From Streptomyces lydicus (lineage in GTDB: Bacteria > Actinomycetota > Actinomycetes > Streptomycetales > Streptomycetaceae): a stretch of 64,000 nucleotides of DNA. The position numbers and the translations under genes are program-made. The stretch is taken from NCBI RefSeq assembly GCF_004125265.1, contig NZ_RDTE01000003.1, forward strand, positions 1,922,001 through 1,986,000. Direction: 5' to 3'. Below, piece after piece: positions 36,089 to 44,756 of this stretch (its first letter is position 1; every line of letters begins with the position of its first letter). A model generated the notes under the pieces. The model was given only the letters and a program-made list of their open reading frames with translations, was not told the DNA's origin and did no database searches.

Positions 36089-37413
36089 CCGACCGGCCGA
36101 TCGCCGTTGTCGGCGCCTCTGTGGCCGGCCTCGCCGCGGCCGAGGCGCTGCGCCGCTTCGGCTGGCGCGGCCCGCTCACCCTCATCGGTGACGAGCCCCA
36201 TCTCCCGTATGACCGGCCGCCGTTGTCCAAGCAGCTTCTGTACGGCGCCTGGGAGCCGGACCGGCTGCTGCTGCGCACCGAGGACCAGCTCGCCCCGCTC
36301 GGCCTCGATCTGCGGCTCGGTACCCGGGCCACCGGCCTCGATGTGGCCACCCGCACCCTCACCCTCGACGGCGGGGTGGGGGTCCCCCCGCTCGAGCAAG
36401 GTCGAGAGTGGGGGAGGCTCGGCTGTGCCGGCGTGATCATCGCGACCGGCGTTACGGCCCGTACGCTGCCCGGTGCCGACCGCATCGCTGGTGTGCACAC
36501 TCTGCGCACCCTCGACGAGGCACTGGCACTGCGAGGCCGGCTGGCCGACGGTGGACGGCGCCTGGTGATCGTCGGAAACGGCGTACTGGGCTGTGAAGCC
36601 GCAGCGGCGGCAAGGGAGTTGGGGCATGACGTCACCCTCGTCGGCATCGAGGCGACACCGATGGCCGCTGCCGTCGGCACCGAGGTCGGCGAACTGCTCG
36701 CCGAGGAGCACCGCGCCCGCGGCGTACGGCTGCTCACCGGGGCGGTGGACAGCTTCGAGACGGCGCCCGCGGACCCGGCCGGTACGGGCGACCCGCAGGT
36801 TACCGCCGTATGGCTGGCCAACGGCTGCCGGCTGCCGGCCGACCTCGTGCTGCTGGCGATCGGCTCCCGGCCCGCCGTCGAATGGCTGGACGACCCGGCC
36901 CTGGACACCACCGACGGGCTGCGCTGTGACGCCTACTGCGCCGCCGCCCCCGGCATCTACGCCGCGGGCGATGTGGCCCGCTGGGACCATCCGGTCCACG
37001 GCCGTCCGCTGCGCTTCGAGCACCGGATGAACGCCACCGAACAGGGCATGGCCGCCGCCCGCAACCTCCTGGCCGAACTGACCGCGACGACCGACGCCAC
37101 CGGGATGGCGGAGGACGCCCCCGCCCCGGAGCGCCGCCCGTTCGCCCCCGTGCCGTACTTCTGGTCCGACCAGTACGACCTCAAGCTCCAGGCGTACGGG
37201 CTGACTATGGGCGCCGACCGGGTCGAGACCACCGTCCTGGACCGGGCGGAGCGCCGTGCCCTTGCGCTCTACGGCCGGGACGGCAACGCCATCGGCGTGC
37301 TCGCGGCCGGGCTCTCGCCACGCCAGGTCCGGGCGCTGCGCGCGGTCATCGCCACTCCGCTGCCCTGGGAGGAGGCGCGCGAGCAGATCGGCGCCACCAC
37401 GGCCGTCGGCTGA
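36085..37413 (+). CDS. NAD(P)H:ferredoxin reductase (pyridine-disulfide fold)
   Basis: A 442-residue FAD enzyme. The FAD-binding [13 protein letters not shown] is at residues 10-22. Near residue 160 lies [20 protein letters not shown] for NAD(P)H. The [14 protein letters not shown] loop is typical, and [11 protein letters not shown] is near the N-terminus. It passes electrons to the adjacent ferredoxin and P450. The segment after TLTLDGG carries an inserted run ([15 protein letters not shown]) encoded by a repetitive hairpin element annotated at 36376. The insertion is in frame and probably tolerated in a loop. Confidence 0.88.
   Translation: MTDRPIAVVGASVAGLAAAEALRRFGWRGPLTLIGDEPHLPYDRPPLSKQLLYGAWEPDRLLLRTEDQLAPLGLDLRLGTRATGLDVATRTLTLDGGVGVPPLEQGREWGRLGCAGVIIATGVTARTLPGADRIAGVHTLRTLDEALALRGRLADGGRRLVIVGNGVLGCEAAAAARELGHDVTLVGIEATPMAAAVGTEVGELLAEEHRARGVRLLTGAVDSFETAPADPAGTGDPQVTAVWLANGCRLPADLVLLAIGSRPAVEWLDDPALDTTDGLRCDAYCAAAPGIYAAGDVARWDHPVHGRPLRFEHRMNATEQGMAAARNLLAELTATTDATGMAEDAPAPERRPFAPVPYFWSDQYDLKLQAYGLTMGADRVETTVLDRAERRALALYGRDGNAIGVLAAGLSPRQVRALRAVIATPLPWEEAREQIGATTAVG
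36376..36416 (+). repeat. Interspersed hairpin element inserted in the reductase gene
   Basis: The element reads GGGGGTCCCCCCGCTCGAGC, then AAGGTCGAGAGTGGGGGAG. It folds as CTCGA/TCGAG plus CCCCC/GGGGG with an internal loop. Such G/C-rich hairpin repeats occur in many Streptomyces genomes, usually between genes. Here it is read in frame inside the coding sequence. Confidence 0.7.
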
Positions 37414-37457
37414 GACACCTCTCCGGACAGGCGCTGACGATGCCCGACCATGGAGGG

Positions 37458-37626
37458 ATGGCCGACTCGTCCGTATGGGTGCGCGGCGCTCGTGAGCACA
37501 ACCTCCGCACCATCGATGTGGACATCCCGAGGGACGCGCTGGTCGCGTTCACCGGGGTGTCCGGATCGGGCAAGTCCTCCCTCGCCCTCGGCGCCCTCTA
37601 CGCGGAGGCACAGCGCCGTGCTCTCC
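37458..37626 (+). pseudogene. UvrA-like ATPase, N-terminal fragment
   Basis: The frame from ATG 37458 encodes [20 protein letters not shown], then [20 protein letters not shown] and YAEAQRR: the start of a UvrA-type ABC ATPase with its P-loop GVSGSGKSS. It breaks off after about 55 residues into IS630 DNA. Relatives include excision-repair UvrA and UvrA-like antibiotic self-resistance proteins. The proximity to the P450 operon suggests the latter but cannot prove it. Confidence 0.75.
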
Positions 37627-37772
37627 AGCGTGCCGGTTGCGCTGCCCAGGACGATCCGGCACCACAGGGCCGTGGCCTGCGGGGACATGCGGCGCCTGGC
37701 TCGTTGGGCCAACGTCGCACGCCCGTCATCGGTCAGCACCAACTCGGCGTTCGGCCGTCCCATCCCCGCCAT
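37620..37772 (-). mobile_element. IS630-family transposase, N-terminal remnant
   Basis: Minus-strand text [20 protein letters not shown] then [20 protein letters not shown] is the N-terminal HTH of an IS630 transposase. It ends at the UvrA fragment and has no DDE domain. It is a dead remnant and probably marks the insertion that cut the UvrA-like gene. Confidence 0.75.
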
Positions 37773-37829
37773 CCGGCCATGATGTTGAACCGCAACTTTC
37801 CCTAGGTAGCGAATTGCCGACTCAGGACA

Positions 37830-38297
37830 CTAGAGGTCGGTGCCGCTGGAGGAGGCCAGTGCCGCCTCGCCCAGGGCGGCGTTGAGTGTTCTGAGTGCGG
37901 AGATCACCGCGTTGAGCTCCGCGTCGGACAGTCCGGGAAGCATCTGCCGCAGAGTCGGCTCGGCTTCCCGGCTCCTGGCTTCCTTGGCCTGTGTGCGGGC
38001 ATGCTCGGCGATCTTGGCGACAGTCCGGCGCCGGTCGGCCGGATCGGTTCCCAGCTCGACCAGGCCCCGCTTGTGCAGTGCTGCCACCACGGTGGATACC
38101 CGGCTCTGGGCGAAGCCGGTGCGCTGGGCGATCGCTCCCACCGGCTGCGGACCGGTGATGTCCAGGCACTCCAGCACCAGCAGCTCGGTCGAACCCAGGT
38201 CTGAGGCGCCCTTCATCGCCGAGGTCGCGGCAGCGGTGAGCCGCCTGCCGAGATGGTGCAGCTCAGCAAGGTTCATGGGACCGGTCAGTGGTAGCAC
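37830..38297 (-). CDS. MarR-family regulator, copy 2
   Basis: A 155-residue regulator, GTG start at 38297 with GGAGG upstream as in copy 1. The recognition segments (PVGAIAQRTGFAQSRVSTVV, LHKRGLVELGTDPADRRRTV) are identical to copy 1, and differences cluster in the C-terminal helix. It is divergent from the permease at 38417 and separated from it by the site 38325-38360. Cross-regulation of both targets by both copies is likely because the operators and recognition helices match. Confidence 0.88.
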   Translation of the reverse strand: MLPLTGPMNLAELHHLGRRLTAAATSAMKGASDLGSTELLVLECLDITGPQPVGAIAQRTGFAQSRVSTVVAALHKRGLVELGTDPADRRRTVAKIAEHARTQAKEARSREAEPTLRQMLPGLSDAELNAVISALRTLNAALGEAALASSSGTDL

Positions 38298-38324
38298 GCA
38301 CACTCCTCCAAAAATATCCCCGAT

Positions 38325-38360
38325 GATACATCCTGAACAATGCATCATCAATGATGTATC
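38325..38360. promoter_or_regulatory. MarR operator candidate, site 2
   Basis: It has the same outer arms as site 1 (GATACATC, GATGTATC) and the same 36-bp length. The inner part is ATGCATCAT-CA-ATGATGTAT, with one mismatch. It overlaps the region where the permease promoter should be. Confidence 0.7.
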
Positions 38361-38416
38361 TTGAGAGATGCGTTTGCCTCGTGAGGCGTGACATCCCGAG
38401 ACTCCGTGGAGGAGAC

Positions 38417-39487
38417 ATGCCCAGAGCGATAGCCCGAGTGCTGTTGTTCCCGCTCGCCATGGCCGCACTGCTGGTCGGCATCTACACCGCAGCCATGCAC
38501 GCACCGACCCCGCATCACCTGAAAATCGCGGTCGCCGGACCGCCCGCCCAGACCGGTCCGCTCACCGCCTCCCTGCGGCAGAAGCTGGGAGACGCCTACG
38601 ACATCAGCACCGTCACCGCCACCGATCAGGCCCGACGGCTGGTAGCCCACCGAACCGTGACCGCCGCCTATGTCCCCGCCCCGTCACCCGCTGACCGAAG
38701 CGCTGGTACGGCGAGCACGACGTTTGCCCAGCCACCTCACCCGGACGGCCCCGTGCTCTACGTCGCGTCAGGCGCCGGCGCCACCCGCGTCGGCCCGGCC
38801 GCCCTGCCGTTCCAGAACGCCGCCGTCCAACAGCACCAGTTCCTCCAGGTCCGCGACCTGGCCCCGCTCAGCGCCCACGACACCAGCGACACCAGCACCT
38901 TGTACGCCTCGGTCGGCCTGACCCTCGCGGGCTACCTGTCAGCGGTCATGCTCTCGACCGTGTTCGGCACATCCCTCACCCGCAGGCGCATAGTGGCCGC
39001 GCTGGCCGCCTTCGGCGCCGTGGCCGCAGTGACCGTCTGGCTCATCGCCGGACCGATCGTGGGCGCCCTCAAGGGCTCCGTCCCCGCGATCCTCGTCACC
39101 GGCTGGCTCACCGTGATGGCCGCCGGCACGGCCACCGTGTTCCTCTCCCGCTTCTGCGGGCGCATGACCCCGCTGCCCGCCGTCGGGATCTTCATGTTCC
39201 TCGCCATGCCCGCCTCCGGAGCGGCCCTGCCCATCGAGACCATGCCCGCCCCCATCCGCGCCCTGCACGACCTGCTGCCGCTGACCTCCACATCCGGCAG
39301 CCTGCGCCAGATCATGTACTTCGGCAGCGAAGGCATCGGCCGCTACTGGCTCACCCTCGCCCTGTGGGCCCTCGCCGGCCTCCTGCTGACCCTCGCATAC
39401 GACGCCATCAAGGGCCGCCGCGCCAGCCACCGCAACGAAGCAGCCGCCGTACCCCGTCAGACCGCCGAACCTGCCCTTTCCCGCTGA
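38417..39487 (+). CDS. Membrane permease of ABC-2/YhgE-like shape
   Basis: A 356-residue protein with GGAGGAG before ATG 38417. It has one N-terminal helix (VLLFPLAMAALLVGIYTA), an extracytoplasmic domain of about 160 residues, and about five C-terminal helices (YLSAVMLSTVFGTSL, IVAALAAFGAVAAVTVWLIAG, ILVTGWLTVMAAGTATVFL, IFMFLAMPASGAALP, LALWALAGLLLTLAYDA). This is the layout of YhgE/Pip and ABC-2-type export permeases. No ATPase gene is adjacent. Control by MarR copy 2 suggests a drug or toxic-compound efflux role, as inference. Confidence 0.75.
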   Translation: MPRAIARVLLFPLAMAALLVGIYTAAMHAPTPHHLKIAVAGPPAQTGPLTASLRQKLGDAYDISTVTATDQARRLVAHRTVTAAYVPAPSPADRSAGTASTTFAQPPHPDGPVLYVASGAGATRVGPAALPFQNAAVQQHQFLQVRDLAPLSAHDTSDTSTLYASVGLTLAGYLSAVMLSTVFGTSLTRRRIVAALAAFGAVAAVTVWLIAGPIVGALKGSVPAILVTGWLTVMAAGTATVFLSRFCGRMTPLPAVGIFMFLAMPASGAALPIETMPAPIRALHDLLPLTSTSGSLRQIMYFGSEGIGRYWLTLALWALAGLLLTLAYDAIKGRRASHRNEAAAVPRQTAEPALSR

Positions 39488-39536
39488 TCGCCCCCGGCGA
39501 GCAGTCTCCGCGACACCCCAGAGCGAGGCCGAAACC

Positions 39537-40307
39537 ATGACCCACGTACCACCGCCGTTCCACCCCCACGGCCACGACACCGACCCGGCCGGGCAGCAGG
39601 GTGACCCACTGACGCTGCTCGCCACCGAAACCGACCTGACCGGACTCGACTTCACCGGCCTGGACCTGCGCCCCACCCTGCGCCGCGATCCCCGCCCCCG
39701 GACGTTCACCCGCTGCACCTTCACCGAAGCCAACCTGCGCGGCGCCCACCTCCCCGAAGCCGTCTTCACCGACTGCACCGCCACAGCAGCCGACTTCACC
39801 GGCGCCCTGCTCGATCAGGCCCGCTGGCAGGGCGGCAGCGCCGCCGGCGCCAAATTCACCGACGCCGACTGCGGCGACCTCACCTGCGACAGCGCCGACC
39901 TGGCCAACACCAAATGGGGCGGCGCCCTGCTCGCCGACGCCACCTTCACCGGCTGCCGCATGATCGGAGCCCGCCTCACCGGCCACCGCGGCCTGGGCCT
40001 CCAACTCACCCGCTGCAACCTGGCCGTCGCCAACCTCAACGGCCTGAGCCTGCGCGGCGCCCACCTCGTCGGCATCCGCTTCACCGAGGCCGACCTCGGC
40101 GGCGTCGACTTCCGTGACTGCATCCTTGAGGACTGCCGTCTCGCCGAAGCCAACCTACGGGCCGCCGACTTCACCGGCGCAGATCTACGCGGCGCCGACC
40201 TCGGCGAACTGACCATCGCCATCGCCGCACAGTTCCGCGGCGCGGTCATCTCCCCGGACCAGGCCGCCCAAATCTGCACCGCCCTCGGCCTGAACGTCAT
40301 CGACTGA
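39537..40307 (+). CDS. Pentapeptide-repeat protein
   Basis: A 256-residue protein in which residues 30-240 follow the A(D/N)Lxx pentapeptide rule (for example TEANLRGAHL, TEADLGGVDF, AEANLRAADF, TGADLRGADL), forming a right-handed quadrilateral beta-helix. Such proteins can mimic DNA and protect gyrase (Qnr/MfpA type), though many have other roles. It starts 49 bases after the MarR-linked permease and is probably co-transcribed with it. GAGG precedes ATG 39537. Confidence 0.85.
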   Translation: MTHVPPPFHPHGHDTDPAGQQGDPLTLLATETDLTGLDFTGLDLRPTLRRDPRPRTFTRCTFTEANLRGAHLPEAVFTDCTATAADFTGALLDQARWQGGSAAGAKFTDADCGDLTCDSADLANTKWGGALLADATFTGCRMIGARLTGHRGLGLQLTRCNLAVANLNGLSLRGAHLVGIRFTEADLGGVDFRDCILEDCRLAEANLRAADFTGADLRGADLGELTIAIAAQFRGAVISPDQAAQICTALGLNVID

Positions 40308-40336
40308 TCCGCCACGACCTCCCACGACAACAGCTC

Positions 40337-40795
40337 TACGTGAGGAGGCCGACCTTATCCAGGCCGAGCTGGCCGCGGCCGAGCTGGAATGGCAGGAGTG
40401 GGCGATCCCCCGCAGACGGGTCGATATGGTGCTGGCTCCGGGCGGCGGCGACACCGCTGGCACGGAGGTCACCCCGGATCCGCGGGATGCGGACGCGCAG
40501 TCGGCGCCCGGCGATGCGGCGAAGCCGAGATCGCAGGTGCCCATGTGGCGCGAGGGGCTGGCCTGGTCGGTGCTGTCGGTGGACTACCAGCGCATGCTGG
40601 AGACGCTCGCGAACCGGTCCCGGCTCGGTCAAGGACCGCTGACCTGCCAGGAAATGACCACCTTGTTCGGCATGGACGTGGTGCCGGCGCGGGTGGAGGC
40701 ACTGCGGTCGAAGGCGAAACGGCTGGTCGCGCGCGGCTGGCTGGCCGAGCCCGCGCCGGGCCGGTTCACGCTCGCGAAGGCTGTGGCCGGGCCAA
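40337..40795 (+). pseudogene. Truncated conserved hypothetical protein
   Basis: The frame reads AELAAAELEWQEWAIPRRRV, then VDYQRMLETLANRSRLGQGP and RSKAKRLVARGWLAEPAPGR. Streptomyces has many copies of this winged-helix-like hypothetical protein, often near transposons. Here the C-terminus is replaced by IS5 DNA from about 40790. No convincing start codon is seen. Confidence 0.55.
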
Positions 40796-41375
40796 GCAGG
40801 GTTATGAGCGGCGTCATCGACCAGTAGGCCATCGCTTCGGTGCTGGTGGTGCGCTGCTCGTAGTCGCGTGCCAGGCGGCGGGTGCGCATCAGCTGGGCGA
40901 AGAACCGCTCGACGATCCACCGCTTGGGCAGCACCACGAAGCCGCGCATGTCGTCGCTGCGCTTGACGATCGCCAACACCAGCGCGAGCGCGGTGAAGCA
41001 GTACTCGACGAGGCTGCCGGTGTAGCCGCCGTCGGCCCAGACCAGCTCCAGCCGGTGGTGCGCGTCGACCACCTGCCCAAGCAGCACGTGGACGGCGGTG
41101 CGGTCGCCAGTGTCCGCGGCAGTGACCATCACGCCCAGCAGCAGGCCGAGCGTGTCGACCACAACGTGCTGCTTGCGGCCGTTGACCAGCTTGCCGCCGT
41201 CGAAGCCGCGGCTGTCCGTTCCGACGACGGCGTCCACCTTGACCGACTGCGAGTCGATGACGCCGGCCGACGGCTCGGCGTCCCGCCCCGGCCTCTCGCG
41301 GATCCTCGCGCGCAGCCGGTCGTGGAACTCCTTGACCAGACCGTGGTCGCGCCAGCGGCGGAACACCGGCGGCAT
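40795..41375 (-). mobile_element. IS5-family transposase remnant
   Basis: Minus-strand frame with IS5 DDE landmarks: AGVIDSQSVKVDAVVGTDSR, GGKLVNGRKQHVVVDTLGLL, VWADGGYTGSLVEY, and PKRWIVERFFAQLMRTRRLA. The first ~70 residues of a normal IS5 transposase are missing. The element is dead. It interrupts the preceding hypothetical gene and probably caused the end of the glycosyltransferase at 41572. Confidence 0.85.
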
Positions 41376-41571
41376 GCATATCCAGGCCCGCCGCTGCCCG
41401 CCGCGAAGCCGGCAGCGCCGGCCGGAGCCCCTTAGGCCCTCACACCACCACCCCACACAGCACGCCCTGACGCACCGTCAGAAAAGTCAGCATGAGGTCA
41501 GCATGAAGACTGCCACACCCACCCACACCTGATCACATATGCGCACCGGCAAATCTGCACAACATGCCTCC

Positions 41572-42042
41572 CTACCTGCAAAAACCCTGGTCAAAACGCC
41601 GCCTGCAAATCAGGCGCAAATCGCGATACCAATGGAACCCGAACAAGTACTCGGTCGAGCGGCCGCGCTCCCAGATCGTACGGGTATGGCGGGTGCGGAC
41701 CGTGCCTGCCGCTACCGAGACGCTCGGATCGTCGAAGACGGGCAGGACGGTCTCGATGTAGTCCGGTGCGAGGACGGTGTCCGCGTCGACGGCCAGGACG
41801 AGATCGGTGGTGCAGTGTGGAAGGGCGTAGTTCTGCGCTTTGGCCTTGCTGCCGAGATTGCGGGGCGGGCGCAGGACCGTGACGCCGTGTGAGGCTGCCA
41901 CCTCGCCCGTACGGTCCGTGGAGGCGTCGTCCACGACCAGGATCCGGTCAGGCCGGAGCGTTTGGTGTGCCAGCGACTCCAGTGTGGCCGGCAGCCCTTC
42001 CTCCTCGTTATGAGCGGGCACGATGACGGTGATGGTGTGCAA
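41572..42042 (-). CDS. GT2 glycosyltransferase, C-terminally truncated
   Basis: The 156-residue frame from TTG 42042 (GGGGGAG upstream) has the GT-A start TVIVPAHNEEEGLPATLESL, DRILVVDDASTDRT, the DxD region LVLAVDADTVLAPDY, and AAGTVRTRHTRTIWER. GT2 enzymes of this type continue for 250 or more residues with membrane helices. Here it stops after FHWYRDLRLICRRRFDQGFC. It is likely inactive. It overlaps the small membrane protein gene upstream. Confidence 0.7.
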   Translation of the reverse strand: MHTITVIVPAHNEEEGLPATLESLAHQTLRPDRILVVDDASTDRTGEVAASHGVTVLRPPRNLGSKAKAQNYALPHCTTDLVLAVDADTVLAPDYIETVLPVFDDPSVSVAAGTVRTRHTRTIWERGRSTEYLFGFHWYRDLRLICRRRFDQGFCR

Positions 42043-42148
42043 CTCGATCTCCCCCTGTCTTGCGGATCGCGCCGACTACGACCGTGAACAGTCCGATCAC
42101 GCCGTAGACCATGGTGCTGATGCCGATGAACGGCAGTCCTCCGTGCAT
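42008..42148 (-). CDS. Small single-helix membrane protein
   Basis: A 46-residue protein: MHGGLPFIGISTMVYGVIGL FTVVVGAIRKTGG, one transmembrane helix and a basic, histidine-rich tail. It overlaps the glycosyltransferase start by 35 bases. In Streptomyces, small helical proteins of this kind sit before GT2 genes. The function is unknown. Confidence 0.5.
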   Translation of the reverse strand: MHGGLPFIGISTMVYGVIGLFTVVVGAIRKTGGDRVAHHHRHRARS

Positions 42149-42208
42149 GTCACCGACGGTAGGGGGATGAGGCACCGGATGGTTCCGGAGGATGCCTCCT
42201 GTGGATAA

Positions 42209-42264
42209 CTCATCGGAAGTCGTCAGGGATTGTCGACTCATCGGGGACCGTCAGGGATTGTCGG
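42209..42264. repeat. Two tandem 28-bp repeats upstream of the small membrane protein gene
   Basis: Units at 42209-42236 and 42237-42264 both begin CTCATCGG and contain CGTCAGGGATTGTCG; they differ mainly at four bases in the middle. They lie 61-116 bases upstream of the start at 42148, where an activator or repressor would bind. Confidence 0.65.
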
Positions 42265-42381
42265 AGACGGCCGCGGAGGAGTTGCCCACAGGAGGTGCCA
42301 GGACGAGGGCCCTGTGCGAGAGGAGCGGGTCAGCCCGCGTGGGGGCGGCCCACACGGGAGCCGGTCAGCCCACATAGAAGA

Positions 42382-42417
42382 GCTGGGAGCGCTGGGAGTG
42401 CTGGGAGCGCTGGGAGC
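42382..42417. repeat. Four 9-bp tandem units GCTGGGAGC/T
   Basis: The nonamer GCTGGGAG(C/T) occurs four times in a row just downstream of the dienelactone hydrolase stop. It is probably slippage-derived and of no clear function. Confidence 0.6.
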
Positions 42418-42423
42418 GCTGCG

Positions 42424-43296
42424 TCACGCGCCTTCCCGGGTGGCCGTGGTTCCCGTCGCCTCGCCGCCGTGCTGCTGCGAGGCGAGCAAGCGGGTGCGGA
42501 AGAGATCGAGTACGTCGTCCAGCGCGGTGCGGGTCGGCTGGCCGGGTTCGTCGATGAGGTGCTCGGTCAGCACGGAGTGCGGCGGCAGCACGGCATCGGG
42601 GTTCGCGGCGTCGTCGTCCAGTTCGACGGCGGTGAACGCCGCACCGAGTTCACGGCGCAGGAAGGCGAACCGGTCGCCCGGTACCAACCGGTCCGAACGG
42701 AACCGCAGCCCCATGACCCGGAGGTCCGCACGCTCACAGCGGCCCCGCACGGTGGCCAGGTCTTCGGCGGAGATGTCGATACCGCAGGACCGGCTCCTGG
42801 TCAGCGGCAGCGGCAGGGACGGCTGGGACAACACGGGGGCGAGAAGGCGGTCATCGGCCGCCATGGCCAGGGCGAAACCGCCGGTCAGGCACATCCCTAC
42901 AGCGCCGACGCCGGGGCCGCCGCAGCGCTGGTGTTCGTGCGCGGCCAGCGCCCGAAGCCAAGTGACCACGGGGGACGACTTTCCCGTGGCCAGGACGGTG
43001 AATTCCCGGCTCACACACACCTTCCACAGCGATGAGGCCGTGTAGAGCCCGGACTTCAGCCGGCCGGCGGACGCAGGGTCCGCATCGCGGCCGGGCGTGC
43101 CGAACAACACCGGGAGCACGGCCGTGCAGCCGAGGGCGGCCACCCGTTCCGCGAATGCCAGCACCTTGGGCGTGATGCCGGGTATTTCCGCCATCACGAT
43201 CACCGCGGGCCCCGTACCGCGCCGCAGAATACGACGGGTGGCGCCGTCATGGGTGAAGGTACTGCGGTCAAATCCGGTCAGGTCGTGATCTGCCAT
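42424..43296 (-). CDS. Dienelactone hydrolase family protein
   Basis: A 290-residue alpha/beta hydrolase. The N-terminal glutamate is in AVIVMAEIPGITP (Glu37), the nucleophile elbow GAVGMCLTGGFALAMA places Cys136 as nucleophile, and a late histidine lies in LPPHSVLTEH. Cys-Asp-His is the dienelactone hydrolase triad, but the substrate may be another ester or lactone. The GGDEAT-like tail is unstructured. Start ATG 43296. Confidence 0.8.
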   Translation of the reverse strand: MADHDLTGFDRSTFTHDGATRRILRRGTGPAVIVMAEIPGITPKVLAFAERVAALGCTAVLPVLFGTPGRDADPASAGRLKSGLYTASSLWKVCVSREFTVLATGKSSPVVTWLRALAAHEHQRCGGPGVGAVGMCLTGGFALAMAADDRLLAPVLSQPSLPLPLTRSRSCGIDISAEDLATVRGRCERADLRVMGLRFRSDRLVPGDRFAFLRRELGAAFTAVELDDDAANPDAVLPPHSVLTEHLIDEPGQPTRTALDDVLDLFRTRLLASQQHGGEATGTTATREGA

Positions 43297-43489
43297 GGCG
43301 TCGGACTACCACCGTCCTGGTCGATTGTGTGGTCGGGGCCGGTCCGAACAGGTACGCCTCGCCCCCGCCCGGCGTGGCTCAACACGAGCCTATCCAGCGG
43401 TTCTTGTGGGCGCGCACCATTGTTCGGTTCGCCCCCCGGATCGCCGCCCCCGCCTGCGCCCTCACGCCCCCTGCCCCGGAACACCACGA

Positions 43490-43532
43490 CGCCGGCCGTC
43501 GCGCCCCGTGGGGGCGAGCGCGACGGCCGGCG
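43490..43532 (-). terminator. 14-bp stem-loop after the protease
   Basis: CGCCGGCCGTCGCG and CGCGACGGCCGGCG are exact complements around a loop that itself contains CCCC/GGGG. The hairpin is 24 bases beyond the protease stop at 43557. Confidence 0.85.
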
Positions 43533-43556
43533 GGTGGAGCCGAGGAGGTCAGGTGA

Positions 43557-44756
43557 CTACTTGACGACCTTCAGCAGCTTGTTGGGCGTACCAGCGCTCG
43601 GGTTGCTGATCTTGCCCTCCGTGGCGCCGTCCGTCAGGGCCTTCTCCACGTCGGCCGGCTTGGCGTCCTTGTGGTCGGCCAGGTAGACCGCGGCAGCACC
43701 CACGACGTGCGGAGTCGCCATGGACGTACCGGAGATGGTCTTGGTGGCGCCGTCGTTCCAGTCCGAGGTGATGTCGGAACCGGGGGCGTAGAGGTCCACC
43801 GCCTTGCCGAAGTTGGAGAAGTCGGACTGCTGGTCGTCCTTGGTGCTGGAGGCCACGGTGATGGCCTCCTTCACGCGCGCCGGGGAGCTCTGGCCCGCGT
43901 CGGAGGACTCGTTGCCCGCCGCGACACCGAAGGTGACACCGGCGTCGATGGCCTTCTTCACGGCCGTGTCCAGCGCCTCGTCGACGCCGCCGCCGAGCGA
44001 CATGTTGGCGACCGAGGGGCCCTTGTGGTGCTGGGTGACCCAGTCGATGCCCGCGACGACCTGCTCGGTGGTGCCGGAGCCCTGGCCGTCGAGGACCTTG
44101 ACGGCCACGACCTTGGCCTTCTTGGCGACACCGTGCTCGGTGCCGGCGATGGTGCCGGCCACGTGGGTGCCATGGCCGTTGTCGTCCTCGGCCTTGTCGC
44201 CCTTGTCGATGGCGTTGAAGCCGTACGACGCGCGGCCACCGAAGTCCTTGTGGCTGATGTGGATTCCGGTGTCGATGACGTAGGCGGTGACGCCCTCACC
44301 CGCGGCCTCGGGGTAGGTGTACTTCTTGTCGCCCTTGGTGTCCGTCTGGTCGATCCGGTCCAGACCCCACGACGGCGGGTTGGCCTGGCTGGCGTCGATG
44401 TGGAACTTCTTGTTCTGGACGACCTTGTCGACGGACGGGTCGGCGGCGAGCTGCTTGGCCTCTTCCGTGCTCAGACCGCTCGCCGAGAAGCCGTCGATCG
44501 CGGAGGAGTACTGCCGCTTGACCTTTCCGCCGTACTTCGCGGCAAGGTCGCCGCTCTCGGCGGTGTGCACCGACTTCTTGAGCATGACGATGTAGCTGCC
44601 GTTCACGGCGCCCTTGGCCTCGGCTCCGTAGATCTTGCCTTCGGCTGCAGGCGACGCACCCGCGGTGACCGCGGTGACGGCGGCGATACCAGTGGCGGCT
44701 ACTGCGGCGGATATCGCCGTGACCAGCCGCTTCTTGCTGGAACGCTTGTGAGCCAT
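43557..44756 (-). CDS. Secreted S8 (proteinase K-like) serine protease
   Basis: The 399-residue preproprotein has a twin-lysine/arginine-rich signal (KRSSKKRLVTAISAAVAATG), an I9-type propeptide (YIVMLKKSV...AIDGFSASGLS), then the mature enzyme from about residue 125. The triad is Asp162 (VIDTGIH), His195 (NGHGTHVAGT) and Ser345 (ISGTSMATPHV), with the oxyanion Asn282 (AAGNESS). It matches known Streptomyces extracellular proteases in length. It autocleaves the propeptide after export and degrades external protein. Confidence 0.93.
   Translation of the reverse strand: MAHKRSSKKRLVTAISAAVAATGIAAVTAVTAGASPAAEGKIYGAEAKGAVNGSYIVMLKKSVHTAESGDLAAKYGGKVKRQYSSAIDGFSASGLSTEEAKQLAADPSVDKVVQNKKFHIDASQANPPSWGLDRIDQTDTKGDKKYTYPEAAGEGVTAYVIDTGIHISHKDFGGRASYGFNAIDKGDKAEDDNGHGTHVAGTIAGTEHGVAKKAKVVAVKVLDGQGSGTTEQVVAGIDWVTQHHKGPSVANMSLGGGVDEALDTAVKKAIDAGVTFGVAAGNESSDAGQSSPARVKEAITVASSTKDDQQSDFSNFGKAVDLYAPGSDITSDWNDGATKTISGTSMATPHVVGAAAVYLADHKDAKPADVEKALTDGATEGKISNPSAGTPNKLLKVVK

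Noticed and set aside
42280..42375. Possible third type I-E repeat cluster with CAGCCCGCGTGGG and CAGCCCACA units
   Set aside because: Spacing is not 61 nt and the palindromic core is absent; only a short tandem similarity.
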